Below are positions 1 to 7,265 of a stretch of 11,004 bases of DNA, piece by piece. The first letter of the stretch is position 1. Each line of letters begins with the position of its first letter. The DNA is from Bacteroidota bacterium. GTDB lineage: Bacteria; Bacteroidota; Bacteroidia; Bacteroidales; Tannerellaceae. Position numbers and translations under genes: made by a program. The notes under the pieces are model-generated. The model was not told the origin of the DNA. It saw only the letters and a program-made list of their open reading frames with translations, and did not search any database. The stretch covers positions 1 through 11,004 of the forward strand of contig JAEYVY010000010.1 of assembly GCA_023429375.1 (NCBI GenBank), given 5' to 3'.

Positions 1-104
1 ATGCTACCGACGGATTGGCGGCGGCTCTTTGTCATTATCTGCAGACAAACAATCCTGTCTCAGAAAAGAAATATACCGGATGGAAGGATTTCATCGCCAA
101 AAAT
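1..104 (+). repeat. Left copy of 104-bp perfect direct repeat (ruvC 3' end)
   Basis: Bases 1-104 match 10901-11004 at every position, in the same orientation. The repeat lies inside the ruvC coding end and its edges coincide with the window edges, so its true length is unknown and probably greater. By hand count it is 46/104 G+C (44%), higher than most of the AT-rich DNA between the copies, which fits a core-genome gene flanking acquired DNA. The same pattern would also arise from a circular or overlap-ended contig. Confidence 0.97.
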
Positions 105-122
105 CCGAAGAAAATTAGATGA
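1..122 (+). CDS. ruvC: RuvC Holliday junction resolvase, C-terminal end (partial)
   Basis: Partial gene entering from the left. The last 39 codons (3-119) are read before a TGA stop at 120-122; bases 1-2 finish a codon that would be Asp if preceded by G. The translation has the motif ATDGLAAALCHYLQ and ends in KNPKKIR. RuvC is the endonuclease that cleaves Holliday junctions with RuvA/RuvB. In this family the C-terminal D-A-x-D-x-L-A-x-A motif carries the last two of four metal-binding acidic residues, and the downstream W-K-D-F-I tail is the style I recall from Bacteroidales. Whether the gene is intact lies outside the window. The first 104 bases recur exactly at 10901-11004, so this is either the end of a working ruvC restored by an insertion or one unit of a tandem or circular structure. 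No clear intrinsic terminator follows. Confidence 0.85.
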   Translation, partial: ATDGLAAALCHYLQTNNPVSEKKYTGWKDFIAKNPKKIR

Positions 123-150
123 GTGTACTTCCTAATTTCTTTTCAACCAG

Positions 151-167
151 ATATAATTCAATTATAT
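151..167. other. Short AT-only perfect palindrome in the ruvC-sigma gap
   Basis: ATATAATT and AATTATAT are arranged around a single C. This is the only notable symmetry in the 182-bp gap (123-304) between the ruvC stop and the sigma gene. It could be an operator half-site pair or chance in AT-rich DNA. The rest of the gap holds no convincing promoter: TAGCTTTA at 250-257 is one base off the Bacteroidetes -7 box TAnnTTTG but lacks a TTTG -33 partner. The sigma gene is presumably transcribed from somewhere in this gap. Confidence 0.25.
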
Positions 168-304
168 TCATGAAATAAAAAACATCGTTCTAGTGGGGAT
201 AATTCACTAATAATGAAAATATCTATATATTAGCATAAAAATAAACTGCTAGCTTTATCCTATACATTATCTAAGGGAAGGCCTACATTTTAAAAAGAAA
301 AGAG

Positions 305-871
305 ATGAGCAACAAAGTACTCAAGGATACTTATCTATTAACTGGACTCAAACAGGATAATGAAGAAGTCTTCTCTCTTTTATTCAATTTATATTATAAA
401 GATTTAGTTGTTTTTTGTGGGTGTTTCATAAAGGAACAGGAAACATGTGAAGACATCGTTCAATCCATATTTATCAAATTATGGAATGACAGACACAAAA
501 TCACAATCGTAACCTCGATTAAAAGCTATTTACTAAAAGCTGTAAAAAATGCATGTTACGATGAATATAAACATCAAGAAGTGGTTCGCCGACATGAGTC
601 TCAATTTGTTTTATTAGAAGATTACCACACTGAAAATTACATCTTATACTCTGATTTATATACTCATCTAAACAAAGCTCTTGACAAAATTCCTGAGCCC
701 TATAGAGAGACCTTTGTGTTAAACAGGTTTCATGACCTAAAATATAAGGATATAGCAAACAAATTAAATGTATCTGAGCGTACTGTGGAAGTTCGAATTA
801 GTAAGACATTAGAACTCCTAAGAAAGCATCTGAAAGATTTCTTAGTGTTATTATTATCAATCACATGCTAA
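305..871 (+). CDS. ECF-type RNA polymerase sigma-70 factor, PUL-associated
   Basis: A 188-residue protein of normal length for the Bacteroidetes PUL-linked ECF sigma family. Region 2 spans about residues 21-90 (FNLYYKDLVVF, then CEDIVQSIFIKLW, then SIKSYLLKAVKNACYDEY), the core-polymerase and -10 binding part. Region 4 spans about 120-176, with the helix-turn-helix YKDIANKLNVSERTVEVRIS that reads the -35 element. There is no sigma region 1 or 3, as expected for ECF factors. The ATG at 305 follows an A/G-rich stretch and gives the full N-terminus. The next gene, 60 bp on, encodes a FecR-like anti-sigma factor, so this protein should be held inactive at the inner membrane until the SusC-type transporter signals substrate. 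The -10 boxes at 906-915 and 2023-2032 are its likely targets. No such box was seen upstream of this gene itself, so it may not be autoregulated. Family assignment is firm; the regulon is inferred. Confidence 0.95.
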   Translation: MSNKVLKDTYLLTGLKQDNEEVFSLLFNLYYKDLVVFCGCFIKEQETCEDIVQSIFIKLWNDRHKITIVTSIKSYLLKAVKNACYDEYKHQEVVRRHESQFVLLEDYHTENYILYSDLYTHLNKALDKIPEPYRETFVLNRFHDLKYKDIANKLNVSERTVEVRISKTLELLRKHLKDFLVLLLSITC

Positions 872-889
872 AAAACAATACTTTTTAAT

Positions 890-915
890 GTGGATTTTTA
901 CTTTAGAATCGTCTT
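890..915 (+). promoter_or_regulatory. Probable ECF sigma-dependent promoter of the anti-sigma gene
   Basis: GTGG at 890-893 and GAATCGTCTT at 906-915 are separated by 12 nt. The same two boxes with the same 12-nt spacing occur upstream of susC at 2007-2032, although the spacers agree at only 3 of 12 positions. From GTGG to the CGTC core is 16 nt, the usual geometry of ECF promoters, whose -10 element often contains CGTC. Transcription would start near 920-923, leaving a leader of only about 10 nt before the ATG at 932. Start site and sigma dependence are inferred. Confidence 0.65.
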
Positions 916-931
916 TAAATTAAAAGGGTAA

Positions 932-1960
932 ATGAAAGAAAAAGAAAACATAGAATTATATATATTACGTTACCTTTCAGGTGACATTCTTGAAAATGAA
1001 TACGATGCGCTCATGAAATGGATAAACAAATCACCACTTAATCGCCAAACATTTCAAGAGCAATGTATGTTATGGAATACACTTAACCCTCCTTTTGACC
1101 CAGATAAGATTGATGTCGCGAAAGCTTATCATAAAACGACAGCTAAGATTACCCGTAAAAAACAAGCTATAATTCATCAGATCCTATTTTATTGGCAACG
1201 TATTGCAGCAGTTGCCATTATCCCGCTTTTAGTTATTATGTATTATTTCTATTCTATAACGAAAAACGAGCAAAGTTTGAATGACACTGTACAACATATA
1301 TCGGCTCCACATGGGCTTATCTCGCAGGTTGACCTTCCAGATGGATCGAAACTATGGCTCAATGGAGGAAGTAAATTATCTTACCCCTCATTTATAGGGA
1401 AAAAGGCACGTAAAGTACAACTAGATGGCGAAGCCTATTTTGAGGTAAAGGCAAACAAGACAAACCCATTTGTTGTTGAAACCAAATATGCAACCGTAAC
1501 GGCAACAGGTACAGCATTTAACGTTGAAGCCTACGAAAAAGATTCAATTACAGCAATCACTATGACCGAAGGGGTAACGAATGTTTCATTTGGAAAAGCA
1601 AAAGAGGTAAATATGGTTGCCGGTGATAGAATTTTACATAATAAATTCACCAATCAATTTGAAATAACACAAACAGATGCCTATAAATGGTATGGTTGGA
1701 AAGAAGGCCTGCTTATTTTTAGAAACGATCCTCTTTCTTTTGTCTTCAAACGTATAGAATTAAAATTCAACGTAGAGTTTATTCTAAAAGATCAAAGTAT
1801 TGCACAATCTCCTTATAGAGCAACTTTTGAGGATGAATCACTCCCAGAAATTCTTCGACTACTTGAGATGACAGCTCCTATACAGTTTAAAATTCATCCT
1901 AAGACAGAAGACAAGTCAGATCAATTTTCTATCACAAAAATTGAAGTCATTAAAAAATAG
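932..1960 (+). CDS. FecR-family anti-sigma factor with DUF4974-type C-terminus
   Basis: A 342-residue single-pass inner-membrane regulator that sequesters the ECF sigma factor encoded just upstream. Residues 1-85 form the cytoplasmic sigma-binding part (YLSGDILENEYDALMKWI, a typical FecR N-terminal opening). A membrane helix follows at about 91-108 (IAAVAIIPLLVIMYYFYSI). The periplasmic FecR domain covers about 122-220, with DLPDGSKLWLNGGSKLSYP, LDGEAYFEV and VTATGTAFNVEAY, all hallmarks of the family. Residues about 257-322 (EGLLIFRNDPLSFVFKRIEL onward) match the C-terminal domain common in Bacteroidetes members. Its periplasmic part is expected to contact the STN domain of the SusC-like transporter. 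AAAAGGG lies 3 nt before the ATG, one of the few ribosome-site-like sequences here. The probable ECF promoter in front suggests the sigma factor drives its own inhibitor, a negative feedback. Confidence 0.95.
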   Translation: MKEKENIELYILRYLSGDILENEYDALMKWINKSPLNRQTFQEQCMLWNTLNPPFDPDKIDVAKAYHKTTAKITRKKQAIIHQILFYWQRIAAVAIIPLLVIMYYFYSITKNEQSLNDTVQHISAPHGLISQVDLPDGSKLWLNGGSKLSYPSFIGKKARKVQLDGEAYFEVKANKTNPFVVETKYATVTATGTAFNVEAYEKDSITAITMTEGVTNVSFGKAKEVNMVAGDRILHNKFTNQFEITQTDAYKWYGWKEGLLIFRNDPLSFVFKRIELKFNVEFILKDQSIAQSPYRATFEDESLPEILRLLEMTAPIQFKIHPKTEDKSDQFSITKIEVIKK

Positions 1961-2006
1961 CATACGCCTTTCATATCTATGCGTAAAAAAAAATCTGTTT
2001 GCCATT

Positions 2007-2032
2007 GTGGGATGATTATGATGAATCGTCTT
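2007..2032 (+). promoter_or_regulatory. Probable ECF sigma-dependent promoter of the susC operon
   Basis: GTGG at 2007-2010, 12 nt, then GAATCGTCTT at 2023-2032, identical in both boxes and in spacing to the element at 890-915. Conserved boxes around a non-conserved spacer indicate a promoter rather than a copied block. It lies 160 nt before the susC ATG, so the operon mRNA would begin near 2038-2042 with a leader of about 150 nt that contains the hairpin at 2104-2141. It is the best candidate for the inducible promoter of the four-gene operon. Confidence 0.68.
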
Positions 2033-2103
2033 ATATAGGTAAGCATGTTAAATCCACAAATAAAATTGCCTATGATATAACTGGAAACAGCAAATAAATC
2101 AAC

Positions 2104-2141
2104 AATTGAGAAAGTGTTATCCTATAAATCCTTTCTCAATT
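2104..2141 (+). promoter_or_regulatory. 11-bp hairpin in the susC 5' leader
   Basis: AATTGAGAAAG (2104-2114) and CTTTCTCAATT (2131-2141) are perfectly complementary around a 16-nt loop. Only a weak T-rich stretch (TCTAAT) follows, so it is a poor intrinsic terminator on either strand. It sits about 50 nt before the susC start and inside the predicted leader. A second, weaker stem can form upstream (2035-2042 with 2066-2073, 8 pairs including one G-U). Possible roles are ending leaky anti-sigma readthrough, controlling susC translation, or forming a target for an antisense RNA of the kind known upstream of susC genes in some Bacteroides PULs. None is shown by sequence alone. Confidence 0.5.
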
Positions 2142-2192
2142 TCTAATAAACATTGTTTTAATAACCTTTTCTAAACTAAACCATAAAATAAT

Positions 2193-5100
2193 ATGAAATT
2201 CATTTCTGATAATAAATTTCTAAATGGTGATTGCACAAAAAAAGTTTTTCAAATCATCAAGCTATGTCTCTTCCTACTCTCTTTTTCCATTTTTAATTCG
2301 TATGCTTCCGAAAGCAATGCGAAACCTTCAATTCTGTCATTAAATATCAGCAACGTATCAATTGAGGATGTGCTAAATAGAATTGAGAAAGAAACAGACT
2401 ATCGCTTTCTTTACACAAAAACAACTGTTCCTACAGTTAGTAATAAAACCAGTTTGCACGTTGAGAATAAAGACATAAAAGAAATCTTAGATACTTTATT
2501 TGAAGGTACAGACATTTCATATGTTATTAATAACCGCCAAATAGTTCTAAACAAACAATCGGCTTTTAAGAATCAACAAAAGAAAAAAGTCAAAGGAACT
2601 ATTACGGATGTTAATGGAGAAGCAATCATCGGTGCCAATGTAATCGTACGTGGAACAAGAACCGGTACCACAACAGATTTAGATGGAGCTTTCGAAATTG
2701 AATTAGAATCGGATGCCGTTTTATTGATTTCATATATTGGATATACGGACATACAAGTTCCAGTTAATAACCAAAGCTATCTTGCAATCGTGATGAAAGA
2801 AGATCTGAGAGTGATTGATGAAGTGGTGGTTGTAGGTTATGGTACACAAAAGAAAGCAACTGTAACAGGTTCTATTGCACAAGTATCCGGAGCCGATCTA
2901 AAACAATCTCCATCACCTAACCTTTCTAACTCATTAGTTGGTCGTATGCCAGGGGTAATTGCCAACAACCGTACAGGTGAACCAGGTAATGATTATTCTG
3001 AAATCTTCATTCGCGGTAAAGGCTCTTTGGGAAATAACAATCCATTATACGTAATTGATGGAGTTGCCAACAGAGGTACTATTGAACGTTTGAACCCAAG
3101 TGATATAGAATCTATCACTATCCTTAAGGATGCTTCTGCAGCTATTTATGGAGCACAAGCAGCAAATGGGGTTATTCTTGTTACTACGAAAAGAGGGAAT
3201 GATTCTAAACCTGTTATTACCTATGAAGGGAATGTAGGTTTTTCTGAACATACTCGTACGCCTAATCTGATGAATGCTTATCAATACATGGTTTACGATG
3301 ATGAAATTAATGCTCATTTTGGAAGAACAGAAAAATACAAGAACATTAAAAACGGATATCTGGATGGAAGTATCGACCCTCTTCTTTATGCTGATACAGA
3401 TTGGATGGATGCTGTTTTCACTACTGCTCCTCAAACTCAACACTCTCTATCGGTAAGAGGAGGTAACGACCGTGTTAAGTATTACATTTCTGGAGGTTAT
3501 CTATATCAAGAGCCTGGTTTAAAAAATACGAAATTGAATTTTAATACTGCACAGGTTCGTTCGAATTTGGACGCAAAAATCACAAATGATTTTACAGCTA
3601 CTTTAGAATTAGCTTTACGTCAAGAAAATCGTCATAATTCGAACTATAATATGGGTACATTTTTCTGGGAAGCTTTCCACGCATATCCATTCTTACATGA
3701 CTATTATCCAAATGGACTACCGGGACCTGGTATCTCTTGGGGTAATAACTTATGCTTATTAGCTGCCGGGGATACAGGATATGACAAAGTAAAAGATAAC
3801 TTTTCAAATATTAAAGTTGCTTTTGACTTAAAGATGCCTTGGATTCTTGATGGACTTTATGCTTCGGGTTTTGTTGCTTTCGACTCACAGTTCCGCAACG
3901 AAAAAAGACTTATGGATATGTGGGATGCTTATCGCTACAATCCTTCAACTGGTGAATATGACAATATAAGAGCAACTACCGGTGATGCAAACATCAACCT
4001 GACACAACGTTTTGATGACAACCGAACAACGTCTCTGCATTTTAAAGTCGGTTATGAAAAACGTTTTGAAAATCACGGTATTAACACATTCATTGCATAC
4101 GAACAAAGTAAATCAACCGGAGATTGGTTCTCTGCTTATAGAAGAGATTTTTTAAGTAATGCAGTAGACTATCTGTTTGCTGGAAGTGACAACCAAAAGA
4201 ATAATGACGGTAAAGCATCTATCTCTGCTCGTCAAAACTTCTTTGGACGTTTCAGTTATAGTTTCAAAGACCGTTACATGGCAGAGTTGACTCTTAGAAG
4301 AGATGGTTCTCAGAATTTTATGAGCAGCAAACGATGGGGATGGTTCCCTGGTATTTCAGCTGGTTGGAGAATTTCTGAGGAAGACTTCTTCAAAGATAAA
4401 GTTCGCTTTGTAAATGAATTAAAGTTAAAAGCTTCTTGGGGTAAGCTGGGTAATGACCGTGTAGATCCTTTCCAATATGTAAGCACATACGAACTTGGTA
4501 CAGGTGCAATGTTTGGTCTTGATCCAAAAAGAGAAAAGGGATTCTCAATTGGCAGACTGGCAAATCCAAGCATCACATGGGAAAAGGTTGATACTAAAAA
4601 TATTGGTTTTGAATCTATCTTCTTAGATCACAAAGTAAGTTTTGATTTCCAATATTTCTATTCAATGCGTACAGACATTCTGACTAAGAAACAAGCTTCA
4701 ATTCCTGATTATACAGGTCTTACTCTGCCTGATCAAAATATTGGAGAGATTTCAAATAGAGGGGTAGAAATGAGTCTGATGTATAAAGACAAAGTGGAAA
4801 ACTTTGATTATTATATTGGAGGTAACTTCACCTTTGCAAGAAATAAGATTCATTTTTTTGATGAAGCAACGAATGTACCCGATTGGCAACGTCGTACCGG
4901 ACATCAAATCGATTCTTGGTTAGTTTATAAAACAGATGGTATTTATCAAACACAAGAAGAAATTGATTCTACACCTCATTTGATGAATACAAAACCTGGT
5001 GATATTAAATATATCGATGTGGATGGTGATGGCAGCATTACAAGTTTAGACATGGTTCGTATTTACAAAAGTGCCATTCCAGAAATTGTGTATGGTATCA

Positions 5101-5537
5101 ATATGGGTGGAAAATGGAAAAACATTGAATTGAATTTGCTATGGACCGGACAAGGCAGAGCTATGCAAATGGTTAAACCGGGTAGTTACAATAGAGACGT
5201 GACTTATTTCAATAACAGATGGATTTCTGCTGAACAAACTCCAAATGCAAAATACCCACGTGCTTTTGATCGTGATGACTCGTTCAACACATTTAACTCT
5301 GATTTCTGGCTAAAAGATGCGTCCTTTATAAGATTGAAAAACGTAGAGTTGGCTTATAATGTTCCAAAATCATTATTAGAAAAAATAAATATTACAGGTC
5401 TTAGAGTATATGTAAGCGGATTTAATTTGTTCTCAATTGATAAAATTAAAATACAAGATCCTGAAGGAACCAATGCCGGAGGTATGTATTACCCGCAACA
5501 ACGCATATATAATTTCGGCGTAAATCTTAGTTTCTAA
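2193..5537 (+). CDS. SusC/RagA-family TonB-dependent transporter with STN domain
   Basis: A 1114-residue outer-membrane glycan importer powered by TonB. A signal peptide ends near residue 38 (LCLFLLSFSIFNSYA). Residues about 48-120 form an STN (secretin/TonB short N-terminal) domain, the signalling module of transporters that talk to FecR-type anti-sigma factors. A carboxypeptidase-regulatory-like beta domain follows at 133-203 (GTITDVNGEAIIGANVIVRG). The TonB box lies at about 207-217 (VIDEVVVVGYG). The plug spans about 220-336, with LVGRMPGVI, PLYVIDGV and LKDASAAIYGAQAANGVILV. The beta-barrel runs to the C-terminal Phe (NFGVNLSF). A DVDGDGS motif at residue 942 onward is common in SusC proteins. 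The susD gene starts 17 bp downstream, which makes a standard SusCD pair. STN plus the sigma/anti-sigma pair implies transport-coupled induction. The substrate cannot be read from this protein alone. Start choice is supported by the complete signal peptide. Confidence 0.97.
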   Translation: MKFISDNKFLNGDCTKKVFQIIKLCLFLLSFSIFNSYASESNAKPSILSLNISNVSIEDVLNRIEKETDYRFLYTKTTVPTVSNKTSLHVENKDIKEILDTLFEGTDISYVINNRQIVLNKQSAFKNQQKKKVKGTITDVNGEAIIGANVIVRGTRTGTTTDLDGAFEIELESDAVLLISYIGYTDIQVPVNNQSYLAIVMKEDLRVIDEVVVVGYGTQKKATVTGSIAQVSGADLKQSPSPNLSNSLVGRMPGVIANNRTGEPGNDYSEIFIRGKGSLGNNNPLYVIDGVANRGTIERLNPSDIESITILKDASAAIYGAQAANGVILVTTKRGNDSKPVITYEGNVGFSEHTRTPNLMNAYQYMVYDDEINAHFGRTEKYKNIKNGYLDGSIDPLLYADTDWMDAVFTTAPQTQHSLSVRGGNDRVKYYISGGYLYQEPGLKNTKLNFNTAQVRSNLDAKITNDFTATLELALRQENRHNSNYNMGTFFWEAFHAYPFLHDYYPNGLPGPGISWGNNLCLLAAGDTGYDKVKDNFSNIKVAFDLKMPWILDGLYASGFVAFDSQFRNEKRLMDMWDAYRYNPSTGEYDNIRATTGDANINLTQRFDDNRTTSLHFKVGYEKRFENHGINTFIAYEQSKSTGDWFSAYRRDFLSNAVDYLFAGSDNQKNNDGKASISARQNFFGRFSYSFKDRYMAELTLRRDGSQNFMSSKRWGWFPGISAGWRISEEDFFKDKVRFVNELKLKASWGKLGNDRVDPFQYVSTYELGTGAMFGLDPKREKGFSIGRLANPSITWEKVDTKNIGFESIFLDHKVSFDFQYFYSMRTDILTKKQASIPDYTGLTLPDQNIGEISNRGVEMSLMYKDKVENFDYYIGGNFTFARNKIHFFDEATNVPDWQRRTGHQIDSWLVYKTDGIYQTQEEIDSTPHLMNTKPGDIKYIDVDGDGSITSLDMVRIYKSAIPEIVYGINMGGKWKNIELNLLWTGQGRAMQMVKPGSYNRDVTYFNNRWISAEQTPNAKYPRAFDRDDSFNTFNSDFWLKDASFIRLKNVELAYNVPKSLLEKINITGLRVYVSGFNLFSIDKIKIQDPEGTNAGGMYYPQQRIYNFGVNLSF

Positions 5538-5554
5538 TTTTAAAAAGTACAATT

Positions 5555-7198
5555 ATGAAAAAAATATCGATAAAACATACTTTATTGCTCTTTAGTTGTT
5601 TTTTAGCTTCATGTTCAGACTATCTGGATGTTAAACCCTTAGACTCATTTACTGAAGAGTCTGTATTCTCGGATGTAAAGCTTACGGAAACTTATGTAAA
5701 TAAACGATATACAGAAATTAGAGATGGTTTTGGCAATTATGGGCTACGTCATATTAGCGACGAGGCTTATCACAATTTTAACTCCGGAAGCCCATACCTT
5801 TACAACAGGGGTGAGGTTACACCAGACCAGATGGGCGATCATTCAACTTGGAAAGTATATTATGCTGCTATAAGAAACTGTAATATTTTCTTCAATAATA
5901 TTCATATGCTGAAAACCGATCAAAAAGTAATTGATCGTATGACTGGAGAAGTTACATTCTTACGTGCGTTCTTCTACTTTGATTTAGTTTCAAGATTTGG
6001 TGGTGTACCTATCATAACGAAAACATTCGAATTGGATGAAGATATGATGGTAGAACGGAACACATATGAAGAATGTATTAATTTCATAGTAACAGAACTT
6101 GACAAGGCTGCATCTTTACTGCCTGCAGTACAAAGTAGTGAACATCATGGTAGAGCGACTAAAGGTGCTGCTTTAGCTCTTAAATCGAGAGCTTTACTAT
6201 ATGCAGCCAGTCCTCTCTGGAATGAGTCAAACGACCTAAGCAAATGGCAAAAAGCGGCTGATGCTGCTAAAGCTGTTCTTGATTTGACTGAAGGAGGTCG
6301 TCCAGTTTATGAACTTGATGAAGATTATAAAGGGTTATTCATCAACAACCGCAGTAAAGAAATCATCTTTATGAAACAATACAACAGTGAGTATGGTCAT
6401 TCTTTTGATTGGACAGACTCTCCAAACGGTTTCACAGGATGGTCAAGAACTTGTGTACTCCATGATATGGTTGACGCATATGAAATGGCAGATGGCACAA
6501 TGCCTAACGAAGATCAATATACAAACGGTACACCTTGGCAAAACAGGGAACCTCGTTTTTACGCTTCTGTAGTGTGTGATGGACAAGAATTTAGAGGCAG
6601 AGAAATAGAGTTCTTCATTTCATCAACAGGCAACAAAGCTAACTCTGGAATGGATAGTGAGTTTGGTATTGACGATTGGAATGCATCAAAGAGCCATTAT
6701 ACAATTCGGAAATTCATGAACGAAAGTTACAGAAATCCATGGAACGACAAAAGTGCTCAACCTTGGATTTACATCAGATTGGGAGAAATGTACCTCAATT
6801 ATGCTGAAGCCATGTTCCACTTAGGTAAGGAAGATGTAGCTCGCATGTATATCAATAAAATTAGAGAACGCGCTAGAGGAGGAAATCCAAACGTGCTTCC
6901 TGATATCACAGCAAGTGGTAATGAATTACTCTTGAAAATACAACATGAAAGAAGAATTGAATTAGCATTCGAAGATCATAGATTCTTTGATGTAAGAAGA
7001 TGGAAAATCGCAGATATCACAGAGAACAAACCTGCAAGAAAAGTAACAATCATACGTGATGATGTAACTAAAAAGAAAACGTATAAGATTGAAATTTTAC
7101 AGGAGCGTAAGTTCTTGCCACAACATTATTTATTGCCTATTCCTCGTTCAGAAATTCAAAGAAATCCTTCGTTAGTTCAAAATCCCTATTATAACTAA
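5555..7198 (+). CDS. SusD/RagB-family surface glycan-binding lipoprotein
   Basis: A 547-residue lipoprotein that forms the lid of the SusC transporter and binds glycan at the cell surface. The signal peptide ends in the lipobox LASC, with the lipidated Cys at residue 20, followed by SDYLDVKPLD, the classic SusD opening. Family landmarks follow in order: FLRAFFYFDLVSRFGGVPI (135-153), GAALALKSRALLYAASPLW (204-222), IRLGEMYLNYAEA (407-419), ERRIELAFEDHRFFDVRRW (465-483), and the tail LLPIPRSEIQRNPSLVQNP. Length is normal. The tight 17-bp spacing to susC indicates co-transcription and a matched complex. No SusE/SusF-like extra surface binding protein follows, so this is the only glycan-binding surface lipoprotein in the cluster. 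A strong hairpin separates it from the first enzyme gene. Confidence 0.96.
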   Translation: MKKISIKHTLLLFSCFLASCSDYLDVKPLDSFTEESVFSDVKLTETYVNKRYTEIRDGFGNYGLRHISDEAYHNFNSGSPYLYNRGEVTPDQMGDHSTWKVYYAAIRNCNIFFNNIHMLKTDQKVIDRMTGEVTFLRAFFYFDLVSRFGGVPIITKTFELDEDMMVERNTYEECINFIVTELDKAASLLPAVQSSEHHGRATKGAALALKSRALLYAASPLWNESNDLSKWQKAADAAKAVLDLTEGGRPVYELDEDYKGLFINNRSKEIIFMKQYNSEYGHSFDWTDSPNGFTGWSRTCVLHDMVDAYEMADGTMPNEDQYTNGTPWQNREPRFYASVVCDGQEFRGREIEFFISSTGNKANSGMDSEFGIDDWNASKSHYTIRKFMNESYRNPWNDKSAQPWIYIRLGEMYLNYAEAMFHLGKEDVARMYINKIRERARGGNPNVLPDITASGNELLLKIQHERRIELAFEDHRFFDVRRWKIADITENKPARKVTIIRDDVTKKKTYKIEILQERKFLPQHYLLPIPRSEIQRNPSLVQNPYYN

Positions 7199-7211
7199 TC
7201 ATTAATTATAA

Positions 7212-7248
7212 ATTCCATCCGGATATTCGAATTTTATCCGGATGGAAT
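7212..7248 (+). promoter_or_regulatory. 14-bp intercistronic hairpin between susD and the first enzyme gene
   Basis: ATTCCATCCGGATA (7212-7225) pairs perfectly with TATCCGGATGGAAT (7235-7248) around a 9-nt loop, starting 14 nt after the susD stop and ending 17 nt before the next ATG. Stable, GC-containing stem, but followed by AGCTAAAAATAT rather than a T-run, so it is not a standard intrinsic terminator. It more likely protects the 3' end of a susCD mRNA fragment, sets the ratio between transporter and enzymes, or affects initiation of the next gene. Role inferred. Confidence 0.6.
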
Positions 7249-7265
7249 AGCTAAAAATATACTTT

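Noticed and set aside
193..222. GTGGGG at 193-198 as a third copy of the ECF promoter element
   Set aside because: No GAATCGTC-like box lies 12 nt downstream. TCTATATA at 222 is at the wrong distance.
519..758. Reverse-strand open frame inside the sigma gene
   Set aside because: Fully antisense to a well-supported ECF sigma gene, with no family resemblance; a shadow frame. The same applies to reverse frames at 3045-3443, 3598-3807, 4310-4576 and 7729-7929.
1963..1985. TACGC/GCGTA inverted repeat followed by a nine-A run after the anti-sigma gene, as a terminator
   Set aside because: The stem is only 5 bp with a 13-nt loop, and the run is A, not T, on the transcribed strand. On the reverse strand the T-run is not preceded by a usable hairpin.
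3274..3456. Short + strand open frames inside susC (3274-3456) and susD (6387-6572)
   Set aside because: Out-of-frame shadows of genes with continuous family motifs; no independent start signal.
76..7246. CCGGATGGAA shared by the ruvC repeat (76-85) and the 7235-7248 hairpin arm
   Set aside because: A single 10-base match with unrelated flanks, one copy in coding sequence; most likely chance.
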